DNA of 41,799 nucleotides from Verrucomicrobiota bacterium (lineage in GTDB: Bacteria > Verrucomicrobiota > Verrucomicrobiia > Chthoniobacterales > Chthoniobacteraceae), in assembly GCA_009885995.1 (NCBI GenBank), contig VFJQ01000017.1, positions 1-41,799 on the forward strand. Direction: 5' to 3'. The translations under genes were made by a program, and so were the position numbers. Shown here in pieces: positions 1 through 9,783 of the stretch (the stretch's first letter is position 1; every line of letters begins with the position of its first letter). Below the pieces are notes generated by a model. That model was not told the DNA's origin, searched no databases, and saw nothing but the letters and a program-made list of their open reading frames with translations.

Positions 1-105
1 CCACTACAACGCCAAACGCACTCCACCTCACACCGTTCCAAGAGAAGCATTCCTTTTAACCACCCTCATAATACCCGAAAGGCTGGGTCAACTGTCGAAC
101 TTGGG

Positions 106-1407
106 CTAGATCGCGTCGTCCTCCGCCGCTCCACGCGACACGACTGTCGCGATCACGAGATCGCCGGTCACGTTCAGCACCGTGCGGCACATGTCGAGGA
201 AGCGGTCGATGCCGAGGATGATCGCGATGGATTGCGGCGGAACGTGGATGGTCATCAGCACGCCCACGACGAGCGGCAGCGAGCCACCCGGCACGCCCGC
301 CGTGCCGACCCCGGCGAGGATGCACATGAGCGCGACGACGAGCTGCTGGGCGAGCGTCAGCTCCACGCCGAAGACCTGCGCGAGAAAGAGCACGGTCACG
401 CCTTCGTAGAGCGCGGTGCCGTTCTGGTTCGCGCTCGCGCCGACGGTAAGGACGAAGCGCGAAATCTTCGGTGGCAGTTTCAGCTCCTCCTCGGCCACGC
501 GCATCGAGACGGGCAGCGTCGCATTGCTCGAAGACGTGCCGAACGCCGTGAGCATCGCCTCGCGTGCTTCGCGGTAAAAGGCGCGCGGCGACTTTCTGCC
601 GAGCACCTTCAGCACGACCGCATAGACGCCAAACTGGTGCAGCGCCATGCCGCCGACCACGACGAGGAAATACGCGAGCAGCGAGTGCAGCAGTTCCCAG
701 CCGGTCGTGGCCATGAGCGAGAAACTCAGGCACGCCACGCACACCGGCGCGAGAATCATCGCGAAGTCGATGATTTGCAGACACACGCGGAAGATCGCCT
801 CGAGCAGGCTGCGCAGCGGCGCGTCGGTGCCAGGCGTGAGCATCGTCATCGCCACGCCGAGGAAGAGGCTGAAGATCATCACCGCAATCAGGCCGCCGTT
901 CGCCTTGTCGGGGTTGAAGGCGTTCACGGATTCCTCGAGTGGGTTCGTCGGGATGAGGTCGAGCAGCGTCTGCGAGAGCGGCTTGGCGGACTCGGCGGCT
1001 TTGATCTTGTCGCCTGCCTGGACGGTGTAGCTCGCGATGAGTTTGTCGCGGACTTCGTGCGGGATGCGTTTGCCGGGCGCGAAGACATTCACCAGCGTGA
1101 GCCCGAGCACGACGCTCAGCCCGGAGAGCAGCAGCGTCATCGCCACCGCACGAAGGCCCACGCGCCCTAGTCGGCGCGGATCGCCCATTTCCACCACCCC
1201 GAGCACGATCGCCGAGATGATCAGCGGCACGACGACCATAAAGATGATGCGTAGGAAGACCGAGCCGATCGGCTTGATGACATTCGCCACCGTGGCATCG
1301 AGCGCCGGACCGCCGAACCACACCTGCGCGATCACCCCCGCCACCGCGCCGACCACGAGGCCGATGAGAATCCACAGCGATCGACGGGAGTTGTGCGCGT
1401 AGCTCAT
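106..1407 (-). CDS. dicarboxylate/amino acid:cation symporter (DAACS family)
   Basis: A 433-residue inner-membrane carrier of the GltP/DctA type, which imports dicarboxylates or acidic amino acids with protons or sodium. It shows about eight hydrophobic segments, the serine-rich re-entrant loop SSSNATLPVS (292-301), the substrate/cation motif NQNGT (327-331, usually NMDGT), the second loop AGVGTAGVPGG (365-375), and the final-helix signature with D401, D405, R408, N412 and D416. Reading can extend to 1485, but the extra 26 residues are Arg-rich and unlike the family, so the start at 1407 (MSYAHN) is preferred. It is divergent from leuC with about 100 bases between them. The Met-to-Gln and Asp-to-Asn changes in the NMDGT motif may shift cation or substrate choice, so I do not name the substrate. 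Confidence 0.92.
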   Translation of the reverse strand: MSYAHNSRRSLWILIGLVVGAVAGVIAQVWFGGPALDATVANVIKPIGSVFLRIIFMVVVPLIISAIVLGVVEMGDPRRLGRVGLRAVAMTLLLSGLSVVLGLTLVNVFAPGKRIPHEVRDKLIASYTVQAGDKIKAAESAKPLSQTLLDLIPTNPLEESVNAFNPDKANGGLIAVMIFSLFLGVAMTMLTPGTDAPLRSLLEAIFRVCLQIIDFAMILAPVCVACLSFSLMATTGWELLHSLLAYFLVVVGGMALHQFGVYAVVLKVLGRKSPRAFYREAREAMLTAFGTSSSNATLPVSMRVAEEELKLPPKISRFVLTVGASANQNGTALYEGVTVLFLAQVFGVELTLAQQLVVALMCILAGVGTAGVPGGSLPLVVGVLMTIHVPPQSIAIILGIDRFLDMCRTVLNVTGDLVIATVVSRGAAEDDAI

Positions 1408-1508
1408 GGCCGCGTAGAGCAGCGCCCGGCCGCTCGCACGGCAAGCGGGAAGTCTCCGCCGACATTCCATTTGCCGCCGCCGCACGCGCGCGCCAGTTTG
1501 CTCGTCCT

Positions 1509-2879
1509 ATGACTTTGACCGAAAAACTGCTCGCTCGCGCCGGTGGCCAGGCGCACGTCGCGCCCGGCGATAACGTTTGGGTGAACGTGGATGTGCTGAT
1601 GACGCACGACGTGTGCGGGCCGGGAACGATCGGGGTGTTCCAGCGCGAGTTCGGCCGGGATGCGAAGGTCTGGGATAAGCAGAAGGTCGTCATAATCCCC
1701 GATCACTACATTTTCACCGCCGACTCGATGTCGAACCGCAATGTGGACATCCTGCGCGACTTCGTGCGCGAGCAGGGGCTGCCATATTTCTACGACGTGA
1801 TCGACGACCCGAACGGGCACTGGCACTTCGACGCGTCGAAGGGGCAGCTCAAGCAGCAGTGGAAGGGCAATTACACCGGCGTCTGTCACACGACGCTGCC
1901 GTGGAAAGGCCACCTACGACCGGGCGAAGTGCTCGTCGGCACGGACTCGCACACGTGCATGGCGGGGGCGTTCAATCAATTCGCCACGGGCATCGGCAAC
2001 ACCGATGGCGGCTTCGTGCTCGGCACGGGGAAGATCCTGCTGAAGGTGCCGGAGACGATGCGCTTTTATCTCGAGGGCGAGATGTCCGCCGGCGTGATGG
2101 CGAAGGACGTGATCCTGCACGTGATCGGCGAGATCGGCTTCGACGGCGCCACGTATCGCGCGATGCAATGGGAAGGCCCGGGCGTAAACGCGATGAACAT
2201 GGACGACCGCATGACGATCGCGAACATGGCGATCGAAGCGGGCGGCAAGAACGGCATCTTTCCCTACGACGAAAAGACCGGCGAATACGTGCGCGAACGC
2301 ATCGCGGAGAATGGAACGAAGAGTGAGTTCGAGCCGGTGGAGGTCGATCGCGAGCAGTCGTTCTCCTACGACAAGACGTTCGACCTTTCGAAGCTCGAGC
2401 CGACCGTCGCGTGCCATCCCGATCCGGGCCAGCGCAAGACCGCGCGCGAGCTGAAGGACGTGACGCTCGACCGCGCTTACATCGGTTCCTGCACCGGTGG
2501 GAAGACGAGCGACTTCCTCGCTTTCGCCCGAGTCGTGAAAGGCCACACGGTGAAGATCGACACCTTCGGCGTGCCCGCGACGACGAAGGTCGTGCATGAG
2601 CTGAAGGAGACGATGTGGGACGGCCTGAGCGTGTGGTCCATCCTCGAAAACGCCGGCGTGCGCATGACGGAGAACGCCTCGTGCGCCGCGTGCCTCGGCG
2701 GGCCGGTGGATACGTTTGGCCGCATGAACACGCCTATGAAGTGCATCAGCGCGACGAACCGCAACTTCCCCGGCCGCATGGGCCACAAGGAGTCGCAGGT
2801 CTTCCTCGCCTCGCCTTACACCGTCGCCGCGAGCGCGCTGACCGGGAAGATCACTGACCCGCGCGACTACGTCGGCTAA
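1509..2879 (+). CDS. leuC: 3-isopropylmalate dehydratase large subunit (aconitase superfamily)
   Basis: Large catalytic subunit of isopropylmalate isomerase, which interconverts 2- and 3-isopropylmalate in leucine synthesis using a 4Fe-4S cluster. The 456 residues contain TDSHTCMAGAF (145-155) and the three cluster cysteines C328 (IGSCTGGK), C392 and C395 (SCAACLGG). The sequence is closer to the HacA/archaeal-type branch of LeuC than to the enterobacterial form, so a homoaconitase-like role is a minor alternative. A LeuD-type small subunit follows at 3423, which supports the assignment. No strong Shine-Dalgarno sequence is visible before the ATG. The next gene begins 4 bases after the stop, suggesting one transcript through leuD. 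Confidence 0.93.
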   Translation: MTLTEKLLARAGGQAHVAPGDNVWVNVDVLMTHDVCGPGTIGVFQREFGRDAKVWDKQKVVIIPDHYIFTADSMSNRNVDILRDFVREQGLPYFYDVIDDPNGHWHFDASKGQLKQQWKGNYTGVCHTTLPWKGHLRPGEVLVGTDSHTCMAGAFNQFATGIGNTDGGFVLGTGKILLKVPETMRFYLEGEMSAGVMAKDVILHVIGEIGFDGATYRAMQWEGPGVNAMNMDDRMTIANMAIEAGGKNGIFPYDEKTGEYVRERIAENGTKSEFEPVEVDREQSFSYDKTFDLSKLEPTVACHPDPGQRKTARELKDVTLDRAYIGSCTGGKTSDFLAFARVVKGHTVKIDTFGVPATTKVVHELKETMWDGLSVWSILENAGVRMTENASCAACLGGPVDTFGRMNTPMKCISATNRNFPGRMGHKESQVFLASPYTVAASALTGKITDPRDYVG

Positions 2880-2883
2880 GCCG

Positions 2884-3363
2884 ATGCGGGCGCGGTGCGC
2901 GGGTATGATCGGCTTGGCGGTGGCGCTGGCTGCCTGCGCGAGCGGGCCGCAGATTCCGCCAGGAAGTTCCTGCGAGATCACGGCGTCGCGTGCGCCCTTC
3001 TACAAGCAAGGTCCGGCGCAGACCTTCGGCGCGGACGAGATGCTCGCAGCGGGCACGCGCGTGACGCTCATCGAGCGGAGCATGGGGTTCAGCCGCGTGA
3101 TGCTGCCGAACGGCGTGACCGGCTACGTATCGAACGACGACGTGAGCGCGGTCGCGCCCGAGGTCGCTCCGCCGGCCGGCTCCGTCGTGACCAACCGCAA
3201 GCTCGATCCGCTTTTCACCGCGCCGGGCAGGTCGAGCAAACCCAAGCGCAGCAATGTGCAGCCGACGCCGAGCGATCCGCTCTTCGATGTAAACGATACT
3301 CCGCTACCGCTGAAGGACGAGCCGCCCAAGGCGACACCCGCACCGGAGAAAGAACCGGAGTGA
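2884..3363 (+). CDS. predicted SH3-like lipoprotein between leuC and leuD
   Basis: A 159-residue protein with an N-terminal signal and a lipobox LAAC (15-18), so C18 is the probable lipidation site. Residues about 28-90 resemble a bacterial SH3 fold (short beta strands, a turn before GVTGYVSNDDV). The C-terminal half is rich in Pro, Lys and Glu and looks disordered, with two similar Asp-Pro-Leu-Phe blocks. It starts 4 bases after leuC, and its stop lies about 60 bases before the leuD ATG. Leucine synthesis does not need it, so its place is probably incidental co-transcription. No function beyond an envelope-anchored SH3-like domain can be claimed. Confidence 0.75.
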   Translation: MRARCAGMIGLAVALAACASGPQIPPGSSCEITASRAPFYKQGPAQTFGADEMLAAGTRVTLIERSMGFSRVMLPNGVTGYVSNDDVSAVAPEVAPPAGSVVTNRKLDPLFTAPGRSSKPKRSNVQPTPSDPLFDVNDTPLPLKDEPPKATPAPEKEPE

Positions 3364-3422
3364 ACGAAGCGCTTGCCGCCGATGAAGATGAAGCGGAAGA
3401 GAACGAAGAAACTTTCCCAGCC

Positions 3423-3971
3423 ATGCCAAACACACTCACCAGCCCGGTCTATGTCGTTCAGGACAACATCGACACCGACCAGATCATCCCCGCGCAATAC
3501 CTGACGCTCGTGCCGACCATCGCGGAGGAATACGAAAAGCTCGGCAGCTACGCACAGATCGGCCTGCCCGACAGTCTCTACCCGGTGCGCTTCGTGCCCG
3601 AAGGGGAGACGAAGACGCCCTTCAAGATCGTGATCGCCGGACGCAACTACGGCTGCGGCAGTTCGCGCGAGCACGCGCCGATCGCGCTCGGTGCAGCGGG
3701 CGTGGAGGCGGTGATCGCAGAGAGCTTCGCGCGCATCTTTTTCCGCAACTGCGTCGCCACCGGCGAACTCTACCCCTACGACGCGAAGGAGCGCCTCTGC
3801 GAGAAGGTCAAGACCGGCGACATCGCGACGCTCGACTTCGATGCCGACACGCTGACCGTCGGCGGCACGACCTACTCGCTTAAGCCGCTCGGCGCGGCAC
3901 GCCCGGTCATTGATGCGGGCGGCGTGTTCAACTATGCGCGCAAGAGCGGGATGATCGCGAGCAAAGGCTGA
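3423..3971 (+). CDS. leuD: 3-isopropylmalate dehydratase small subunit
   Basis: Small swivelling-domain subunit that pairs with LeuC. The 182 residues begin with the usual strand and [14 protein letters not shown] (14-27) and carry the hallmark [12 protein letters not shown] (75-86), which shapes the substrate pocket, followed by the [13 protein letters not shown] block. The ATG at 3423 gives a normal family length. An in-frame GTG at 3360 overlaps the lipoprotein stop (GTGA) and would add 21 acidic residues; translational coupling from it is possible but less likely. A perfect inverted repeat lies immediately downstream. Confidence 0.92.
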   Translation: MPNTLTSPVYVVQDNIDTDQIIPAQYLTLVPTIAEEYEKLGSYAQIGLPDSLYPVRFVPEGETKTPFKIVIAGRNYGCGSSREHAPIALGAAGVEAVIAESFARIFFRNCVATGELYPYDAKERLCEKVKTGDIATLDFDADTLTVGGTTYSLKPLGAARPVIDAGGVFNYARKSGMIASKG

Positions 3972-3979
3972 AGACGCCG

Positions 3980-4010
3980 AGCGAAAGGCGCGCGTGCCGT
4001 TCCTTTCGCT
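3980..4010. terminator. inverted repeat between convergent genes, likely bidirectional terminator
   Basis: Perfect 9-base arms AGCGAAAGG (3980-3988) and CCTTTCGCT (4002-4010) are separated by 13 bases. The repeat sits in the 43-base gap between the stops of leuD (plus) and the DUF2270 gene (minus). The T-tract is weak on both strands, so termination efficiency is uncertain. Confidence 0.6.
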
Positions 4011-4014
4011 TGTT

Positions 4015-4716
4015 CTACAGCCGCCAGAGCGAGCGGTGCGTGCCGAACTCGCTAATCTCGCCGGACATCTTCCTCCCCACGTAGATCACGATCGCGGTGA
4101 TGCCGATGATGGTGCCGGCGAAGAGCGATGCGACGAGCCAGCTCGGGATCGATGTGCCCACGTGCAGCGCGCGGTAGAAGGTCGCCCACGAGGTGATCTC
4201 CGGATCGGCGTGGAGGAAAATCTTCGTGATCCATGCGACGAGGATGATGACGAAGATGAACGCGTAGTTTCGCCGCAGCCGGCGGCCGATGGCCTCGAAA
4301 CGGCTGATCTTGAAAGACGGGAGCACGAGGTCCGCGCAGACGAGCTTCTGCCACTCGCCCTGGAGCATCGCGGTGTTTTGCGAGACGATCGGCACGAGGA
4401 AGTGCGCCTCGAGCATCCGCACACGGGCGCGGAAGGCGTCGTAGAAACGGTATCGGCGCGCCTCGATCCACAGGAGCATCACGACGACGGCGATGTTGAA
4501 AAAGAAGATGATGTGCGGCACTTCTCGGTTCGCGAAGGCGAAGCCAAAGACGGCGGAGCTGAGCGTGATCGCCCACGAAGTCGTCACGTCGAGCCGCTGC
4601 CGCCAGACCATGATGCGGCCGAGTTCGCCGCGGTAGAAGTGTGACATCGCATTGACGTAGGTCGGGTCGAAGCGGGTCGCCTTCGGGGGCTCGGGCACGT
4701 GCTGCGACTCGCTCAT
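4015..4716 (-). CDS. DUF2270 family integral membrane protein
   Basis: A 233-residue predicted inner-membrane protein matching the DUF2270 pattern: an N-terminal segment (FDPTYVNAMSHFYRGELGR), two closely spaced membrane helices around residues 45-85, an amphipathic region with a conserved RxRMLEAHF-like stretch, and two more helices near 150-170 and 190-215. The family has no established biochemical function. Its ATG overlaps the stop of the rhomboid-like gene by 4 bases (ATGA), so the two are probably translated together. The family call is from remembered sequence pattern. Confidence 0.8.
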   Translation of the reverse strand: MSESQHVPEPPKATRFDPTYVNAMSHFYRGELGRIMVWRQRLDVTTSWAITLSSAVFGFAFANREVPHIIFFFNIAVVVMLLWIEARRYRFYDAFRARVRMLEAHFLVPIVSQNTAMLQGEWQKLVCADLVLPSFKISRFEAIGRRLRRNYAFIFVIILVAWITKIFLHADPEITSWATFYRALHVGTSIPSWLVASLFAGTIIGITAIVIYVGRKMSGEISEFGTHRSLWRL

Positions 4717-5558
4717 CGCCGCGGTGTCTCGCGTTTCATCAGCTCCTCACGTGCCTTTTCCAGCCGTGCACGCTCTCCGGAGGTGAGGCTGCCGATGCCG
4801 GACTTGGCGATCTTGTCGAGCAGCGCATCCACTTCCGCCATCGGCCCGTCGTCGTGCTCCGCGCCCGGCATCGGGTCGGGCAGGATGCGGAGTTTGGGGT
4901 TCTTGCGAGGGAGGCGGAAACTGAAGCGTGGCAGCCGGAATTCGCCGCCACGTTGCACCCAGCGCACGAAGGCGAACGCGGTGCCACAGGTCGCGAGCAG
5001 GATGGTCAGCGCGGGCCAATCGTGGGTGGGCAGATACATCAGCACGCCGAGGATCACGCACGCGAAGGCAAAATACTTCAACGGCACCCAGCCCATAAGG
5101 TATTCGATGTTCGGATAAAGCGTCGCGAAGGCGATGAGCAGCGCGGCGGTGAGATGGTAGTTGCCGGTCGTGCCTGCGGGAACGCCGAGCACCCACCACC
5201 AGACGAGACAGGTCGCGGCTTCGACGAAGATCAGCGAGCCGATGAGCTGGAAGAATCGGGCGCGGCCAAGAAACTTCTCCACTTCGAGCGCCCACGAGAA
5301 GAAGCACAGGATTCCCAGCAGCGTGAAGAAATTCGGTGACCCGATGAACACGAAGGTGAAGATCTGCCACAGCGCGCCGTGGGAAAACGCGGGCGCCGAA
5401 AATGCGAGCGCGCGGAGGGGGAAGCCGGCGGTGGCGAGGATGACCGAGACGATCATCCCGATGCAGAGCAATCCGGTGAGAATCGTCGTCGCGTAGATCG
5501 GCAGCCGCTTCCACCATGTGATCGGTTGGTTGTCGTGAAAGCTCTGCCCGTAGCTCAT
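4713..5558 (-). CDS. rhomboid-family membrane protein, probably non-catalytic
   Basis: A 281-residue polytopic protein with six or so membrane helices (residues about 20-200) and a cytoplasmic tail. The tail (240-276: vDALLDKIAKSG then SLTSGERARLEKAR) matches the DUF6576 element found at the end of many rhomboid-like proteins. In the helix that normally carries the GxSG active-site serine, the sequence is GTTGNYHLTAALL (129-141), which by my alignment puts Y134 where the serine should be. It is therefore probably a pseudo-rhomboid with a binding or chaperone role. The downstream DUF2270 gene overlaps by 4 bases. Confidence 0.82.
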   Translation of the reverse strand: MSYGQSFHDNQPITWWKRLPIYATTILTGLLCIGMIVSVILATAGFPLRALAFSAPAFSHGALWQIFTFVFIGSPNFFTLLGILCFFSWALEVEKFLGRARFFQLIGSLIFVEAATCLVWWWVLGVPAGTTGNYHLTAALLIAFATLYPNIEYLMGWVPLKYFAFACVILGVLMYLPTHDWPALTILLATCGTAFAFVRWVQRGGEFRLPRFSFRLPRKNPKLRILPDPMPGAEHDDGPMAEVDALLDKIAKSGIGSLTSGERARLEKAREELMKRETPRR

Positions 5559-5672
5559 TGCGTCGATGCATTAAGCCCGAACTGCTCGCGCGGCAATCGC
5601 GCAAGCGATGGTGAATTCCCGGCAAGGCCCGCTGCTTGTCACCCGCGGCTCGGGCTCTAAGCTTGCGGCACT

Positions 5673-7439
5673 ATGGCTACTTACGGCACCACTGCTCCGA
5701 CCAATAAGGCGATCGTCGATTGGATCGAAACCTACCGTCTCCACTGCCAACCGGACCGCATCTTCTGGGTCGATGGCTCCGAGGCTGAAAAGGAACACCT
5801 GCTCGCAGAGGCCGTCCGCAACGGCGTGCTCACCACGCTCAATCAGGACAAACTCCCGGGCTGCTACTACCACCGGTCGAACCCGAACGACGTCGCGCGT
5901 GTCGAGCAATGCACCTTCATCTGCACGCCAACGAAGGACGAAGCCGGCCCGACCAACAACTGGGCGCCGCCGCGCGAGATGTATGAAAAGCTCAGCGGCC
6001 TGCTCTACGGCGCGATGCGCGGGCGCACGATGTATGTGGTCCCGTATCTCATGGGCCCGCCGGGGTCGCCGCTGAGCAAGGTCGGCATCGAGATCACCGA
6101 TTCGATCTACGTCGTGCTGAACATGCGCATCATGTCGCGCGTGGGCCGCGTCGCGCTCGACCAACTCGGCCACGCCGACGACTTCAACCGCGGCGTGCAT
6201 AGCGTGCTCGATTGCCATCCCGACCGTCGCTTCATCTGCCACTTCCCGCAGGACGACACGATCATCTCGGTCGGTTCGGGCTACGGCGGCAATGTGTTGC
6301 TCGGGAAAAAATGCCTCTGCCTGCGCATCGGCAGCTACCTCGGGCGGCAGCAGGGCTGGATGGCCGAGCACATGTTGATCCTCTGCGTCGAGTCGCCCGA
6401 GGGCGAGAAGACCTACGTCGCCGCGGCCTTCCCGAGCGCGTGCGGCAAGACCAACTTCGCCATGCTCATCCCGCCCGCGCATTTCAAGGGCTGGAAAGTC
6501 ACGACGATCGGCGACGACATCGCCTGGATGAAGCCGGGGCCCGATGGGCGGCTCTACGCGATCAATCCCGAACTCGGCTACTTTGGCGTCGCACCGGGCA
6601 CGAACTTGAAATCCAACCCGAATGCCATGGCGAGCATCGCGAAGGACACGATCTACACGAACGTCGCCCTCGCACCCGACGGCACCGTGTGGTGGGAAGG
6701 CCACGACGATCCGCCGCCGGCCGGCCTCCTCGACTGGAAGGGCAGCCCGTGGACGCCCGACTCGACCGAGAAGGCCGCCCATCCGAACTCGCGCTTCACT
6801 GCGCCGATGACGAACAACCCCGCACTCGCACCCGAGGCGCACGATCCGCAAGGCGTGCCGATCAGCGCGATCATCTTCGGCGGGCGGCGCGCGACCACGA
6901 TGCCGCTCATCTTCCAGGCTTTCAATTGGATCCATGGCGTCTATCTCGGCGCCACGATGGGCTCGGAAATGACCGCCGCCGCCGCCGGCACCATCGGCCA
7001 GGTGCGCCGCGACCCGATGGCGATGCTCCCCTTCTGCGGCTACAACATGGGCGACTATTTCAACCACTGGATCGGCATCCGCCGCGACCTCGGCGACCCG
7101 CCGCGCATCTTCCATGTGAATTGGTTCCGCAAGGACGCGAACGACAAGTTCCTATGGCCCGGCTACGGCGAGAACTTCCGCGTGCTCAAGTGGATCGTCG
7201 AGCGCTGCCAGGGCCGCGGGAAGGCGCACGAGACGCCGATCGGCTGGATGCCGCGCTACGAGGAGTTCGACTGGACCGGCCTCGATTACCCGCGGGAGAA
7301 GTTCGAGCAGAGCATCAAGATCGACTCCGCCGAGTGGAATCGCGAGTTGCTCAGCCAGACCGAGCTCTTCCTCCAGCTCCACGACCGCCTGCCAAAGGAA
7401 CTCATCTTCCAGCGCGAGTTACTGATCTCGCGGCTGTAA
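5673..7439 (+). CDS. pckG: phosphoenolpyruvate carboxykinase (GTP)
   Basis: A 588-residue cytoplasmic enzyme interconverting oxaloacetate plus GTP with PEP, CO2 and GDP, the entry step of gluconeogenesis. The P-loop FPSACGKTN (253-261) is the GTP-type kinase-1a signature. Other landmarks are ARVEQCTF around R76, the metal-binding [10 protein letters not shown] region, [14 protein letters not shown], and the C-terminal block FNHWIGIRR. Length and motifs fit an intact monomeric GTP-dependent PEPCK. It is divergent from the rhomboid-like gene with about 114 bases between. The downstream pseudogene is convergent, with stops 18 bases apart. Confidence 0.96.
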   Translation: MATYGTTAPTNKAIVDWIETYRLHCQPDRIFWVDGSEAEKEHLLAEAVRNGVLTTLNQDKLPGCYYHRSNPNDVARVEQCTFICTPTKDEAGPTNNWAPPREMYEKLSGLLYGAMRGRTMYVVPYLMGPPGSPLSKVGIEITDSIYVVLNMRIMSRVGRVALDQLGHADDFNRGVHSVLDCHPDRRFICHFPQDDTIISVGSGYGGNVLLGKKCLCLRIGSYLGRQQGWMAEHMLILCVESPEGEKTYVAAAFPSACGKTNFAMLIPPAHFKGWKVTTIGDDIAWMKPGPDGRLYAINPELGYFGVAPGTNLKSNPNAMASIAKDTIYTNVALAPDGTVWWEGHDDPPPAGLLDWKGSPWTPDSTEKAAHPNSRFTAPMTNNPALAPEAHDPQGVPISAIIFGGRRATTMPLIFQAFNWIHGVYLGATMGSEMTAAAAGTIGQVRRDPMAMLPFCGYNMGDYFNHWIGIRRDLGDPPRIFHVNWFRKDANDKFLWPGYGENFRVLKWIVERCQGRGKAHETPIGWMPRYEEFDWTGLDYPREKFEQSIKIDSAEWNRELLSQTELFLQLHDRLPKELIFQRELLISRL

Positions 7440-7457
7440 GCCCGACGCGCAGCCTCG

Positions 7458-8713
7458 TCACTCTCCTTCCTTCTCGGGGACGAGCTTCAGCGCCAACCGA
7501 CGGAAATCCCGCACGCGGTGAAACGTCGCATAGTCGGCGTCGTGCTGATTCGGCGCGTCGATACTGGAGCGGGCGATGATCGCCAGGTCGTCGCCATCTA
7601 TCACCGGTCGAGCATACATGAAGGACTGCGAGATCTTGCCCGCTTGCGCCACACAACCAGCTTGGAGCCAGTTCAAGCCGTCCACGCCGTAGAGCAGCAT
7701 GAGGAAGCGCCGGTCGTTTCCGCCGAGGCCGCTGGCAAAGGCAAAGTTTCCGCGCTTCTCGCCCTCCGCCCACCAATCAAATGCCCCTTGGCTATCCACG
7801 ACCAGGTTCACGGTGGCCCAGAACATCTGTGAAACCTCGTCCCAGATAACGCAAAACTTCAACTACCCCCAGGCATGGGATGGTATTGCGTGAAGCTGAG
7901 GCCGAGTTGCTTGCCGTCATCACTCACACCCAGCACGGCACATAGGCCGACGGTAGATCGGCGCCTAGCTTTTACCGTCGCCAGCACGCGTAACTGCCCG
8001 CGCACGTTGATCACGTTCGGCTCAAGATACTGGCTCGGGAGCTCCGCGAGCTTCGGATTCGTCATTGCATCCGGCACTCCGGGAAAAGGAACCGGCTCCG
8101 ACATTCGCCACGCAGCCGGGTTCATCAGATCGGCCGACAAATCGCCGGCGACCACCCGCGGTCCGCGCTTCGCCCCGAGGCTGAGATCATCCACAGCCCA
8201 GTAGAAATGCCCATCGCGCACCGCCATGCCCGTGTGGCAGTTCCAGAAATGTCCCGCAAACAACGTGACCGGCTCCGACCAGGTTCTGCCACCATCTCCG
8301 CTCCGCAGCAGCAGCAGGTCATCGTTGCGAGATTTAATGCCCCCTTTGTTGGCGAATAGATACAACCCGCCGCGATGCACCCACGGCGCTGCGGAGTAGT
8401 AGGGCAAGTCCGCGAGCGGCTGCCACGTCTTGCCGCCGTCTTTGCTGTTGAGGAGATGCGTGACGCTATGCTCGAAACGCCGTTCCGCGCTCCATTCCAC
8501 CCGCGGCACCACCGGCACCACCGCGACGAGCACCTCATCATCGAGCCGCACGAGCCCCGGGCCTTCCACATAGTATTCGGGATCGGGATTGTGGAAGACG
8601 ACCGTGTAATCCTGCGCCAACGGCGTGGCCGCCCGCAGCGGATCACACGAGCCGGCGACCAGCGTGGCGGATAGCAGAAGCGCGAGCAGTCTTGTCATGT
8701 GGGATGTGTTCAT
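7458..8713 (-). pseudogene. frameshifted exported sialidase-like (Asp-box) gene
   Basis: Two adjoining frames form one protein. The upstream part (8713 down to 7859, 284 residues) has a signal peptide (MTRLLALLLSATLVAGS, with a possible start at 8698) and Asp boxes such as NSKDGGKTW and RSGDGGRTW. It stops just after a run of five G bases on the coding strand. The downstream part (7862 down to 7458) continues as a beta-propeller sequence (FASGLGGNDRRFLMLLYG, ARSSIDAPNQHDADY) without a credible start: its TTG is directly preceded by TAG. One extra base next to the G run would restore a single frame of about 418 residues. This is either a genuine loss of function or an assembly error. Confidence 0.82.
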
Positions 8714-8835
8714 GGTTCAGGGATGCAAACGCAAGCTTCCGTGATGATAGCCGCACGCTGCTGGGCTCGGAGTGCCGCTTTTCGGAAATCCGCCCGTCGC
8801 CGCGTCGCCCTGCCGATCCGTTGGAAGCGCCTGCG

Positions 8836-9561
8836 CTATTGCAGGTAGAAATCCACCGTCGTCACCACGCGCACGATCTTCCGGTCGGGCGAACTCGGAT
8901 CCACGTCGTTGATCTCGAAAGGCCCCTGCACTGCGTGCCGGATCGCACCGACCTTCGCCTGCGAGTCCTCGGCGAATTTCTCCGCCGCCTTGCGCGCGTT
9001 CCGATTCGCCTCCCCGATCATCTCGGGCTTGATCTCATTCAGGCCAGTGAAGAGAAACTGCGGCCGGCTTTTGTATTCACCGCCGGTCAACGCGATGCCG
9101 CGCAAAACGAGCTTGTCGCTCGCTTCCATCGCCGACTTCAACTCCACCACCTTCGCGCTCCGCAGCAGCACGGTTAGATTCGCGCGATAGCGGAAGGCCG
9201 GCTTTTGATCCTCGGCGGTGCCGGAAGCCAGATCATCGATCTGCGGCGGCGAATTGCTAAACTCCTCCGCCTTGAATCCCTGCTCAGTGAGGAATTGCTG
9301 GACCGTCGTGCGCGCCTTTTGAATCTGCGCCTGCAGGAGCGTGAGATCGTTGTCCGTCACGGAGAAAGCGATCGGCCAGATCACGAGGTTCGCCGGCACC
9401 TCGCGTTCCGAGAGCCCTTTCACGGTCACGAATTCATCGAACTTCTTCGCCGAGAGAACCGTATGCCGGGCGATGAACCCGAACGCCGCCATGCCCACCA
9501 CGAAGGCAAGGCTGGGGATCACGAAGCGCGAGTGGGAAGCGGAGTGGTTCGTTTGAGTCAT
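8836..9561 (-). CDS. SIMPL-domain (DUF541) exported protein
   Basis: A 241-residue protein with one N-terminal membrane helix or uncleaved signal (residues 14-32), then a SIMPL/DUF541 domain: VTVKGLSEREVPANLVIWPI near the start, SPPQIDDLA in the middle, and the closing FAEDSQAKVGAIRHAVQG plus a final strand ending VVTTVDFYLQ. SIMPL proteins are periplasmic or outer-membrane associated and linked to stress tolerance, but no enzymatic role is established. It stands alone on the minus strand, with 122 bases to the pseudogene start and a divergent DUF1080 gene behind it. Confidence 0.9.
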   Translation of the reverse strand: MTQTNHSASHSRFVIPSLAFVVGMAAFGFIARHTVLSAKKFDEFVTVKGLSEREVPANLVIWPIAFSVTDNDLTLLQAQIQKARTTVQQFLTEQGFKAEEFSNSPPQIDDLASGTAEDQKPAFRYRANLTVLLRSAKVVELKSAMEASDKLVLRGIALTGGEYKSRPQFLFTGLNEIKPEMIGEANRNARKAAEKFAEDSQAKVGAIRHAVQGPFEINDVDPSSPDRKIVRVVTTVDFYLQ

Positions 9562-9783
9562 GGCGATCGTTTCCAGCGCATATACGGGTGCCCGGTCCGA
9601 TCTTTCAAAAAATCTTTCGTCGCTACTCTCCCGAACCTGGCTGTCTTCGCGGGATCGCCCACGAGCGAGGCGCGACCATTGCGGCAGAGGTATGTGCCCT
9701 CATCGCTCTGGGCCGCCCCCCTCGTTTGGGAATGCCCTCAAGCGCAAGAAACGCACTTCCCGCAGGCGGAGGGAATAGGTAAC

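Noticed and set aside
1..105. Possible gene end or terminator before the symporter stop
   Set aside because: No coding frame or convincing hairpin is visible in this short edge segment.
1408..1508. Promoters between the symporter and leuC
   Set aside because: The spacing suits divergent promoters but no recognisable -35/-10 pair was found.
5559..5672. A TTGTCA -35-like hexamer before pckG
   Set aside because: No acceptable -10 element lies at the right distance.
5571..7115. 514-codon open frame on the minus strand opposite pckG
   Set aside because: It lies fully inside a well-supported pckG gene and is rich in Arg, Ala and Asp runs, typical of an antisense frame in high-GC DNA.
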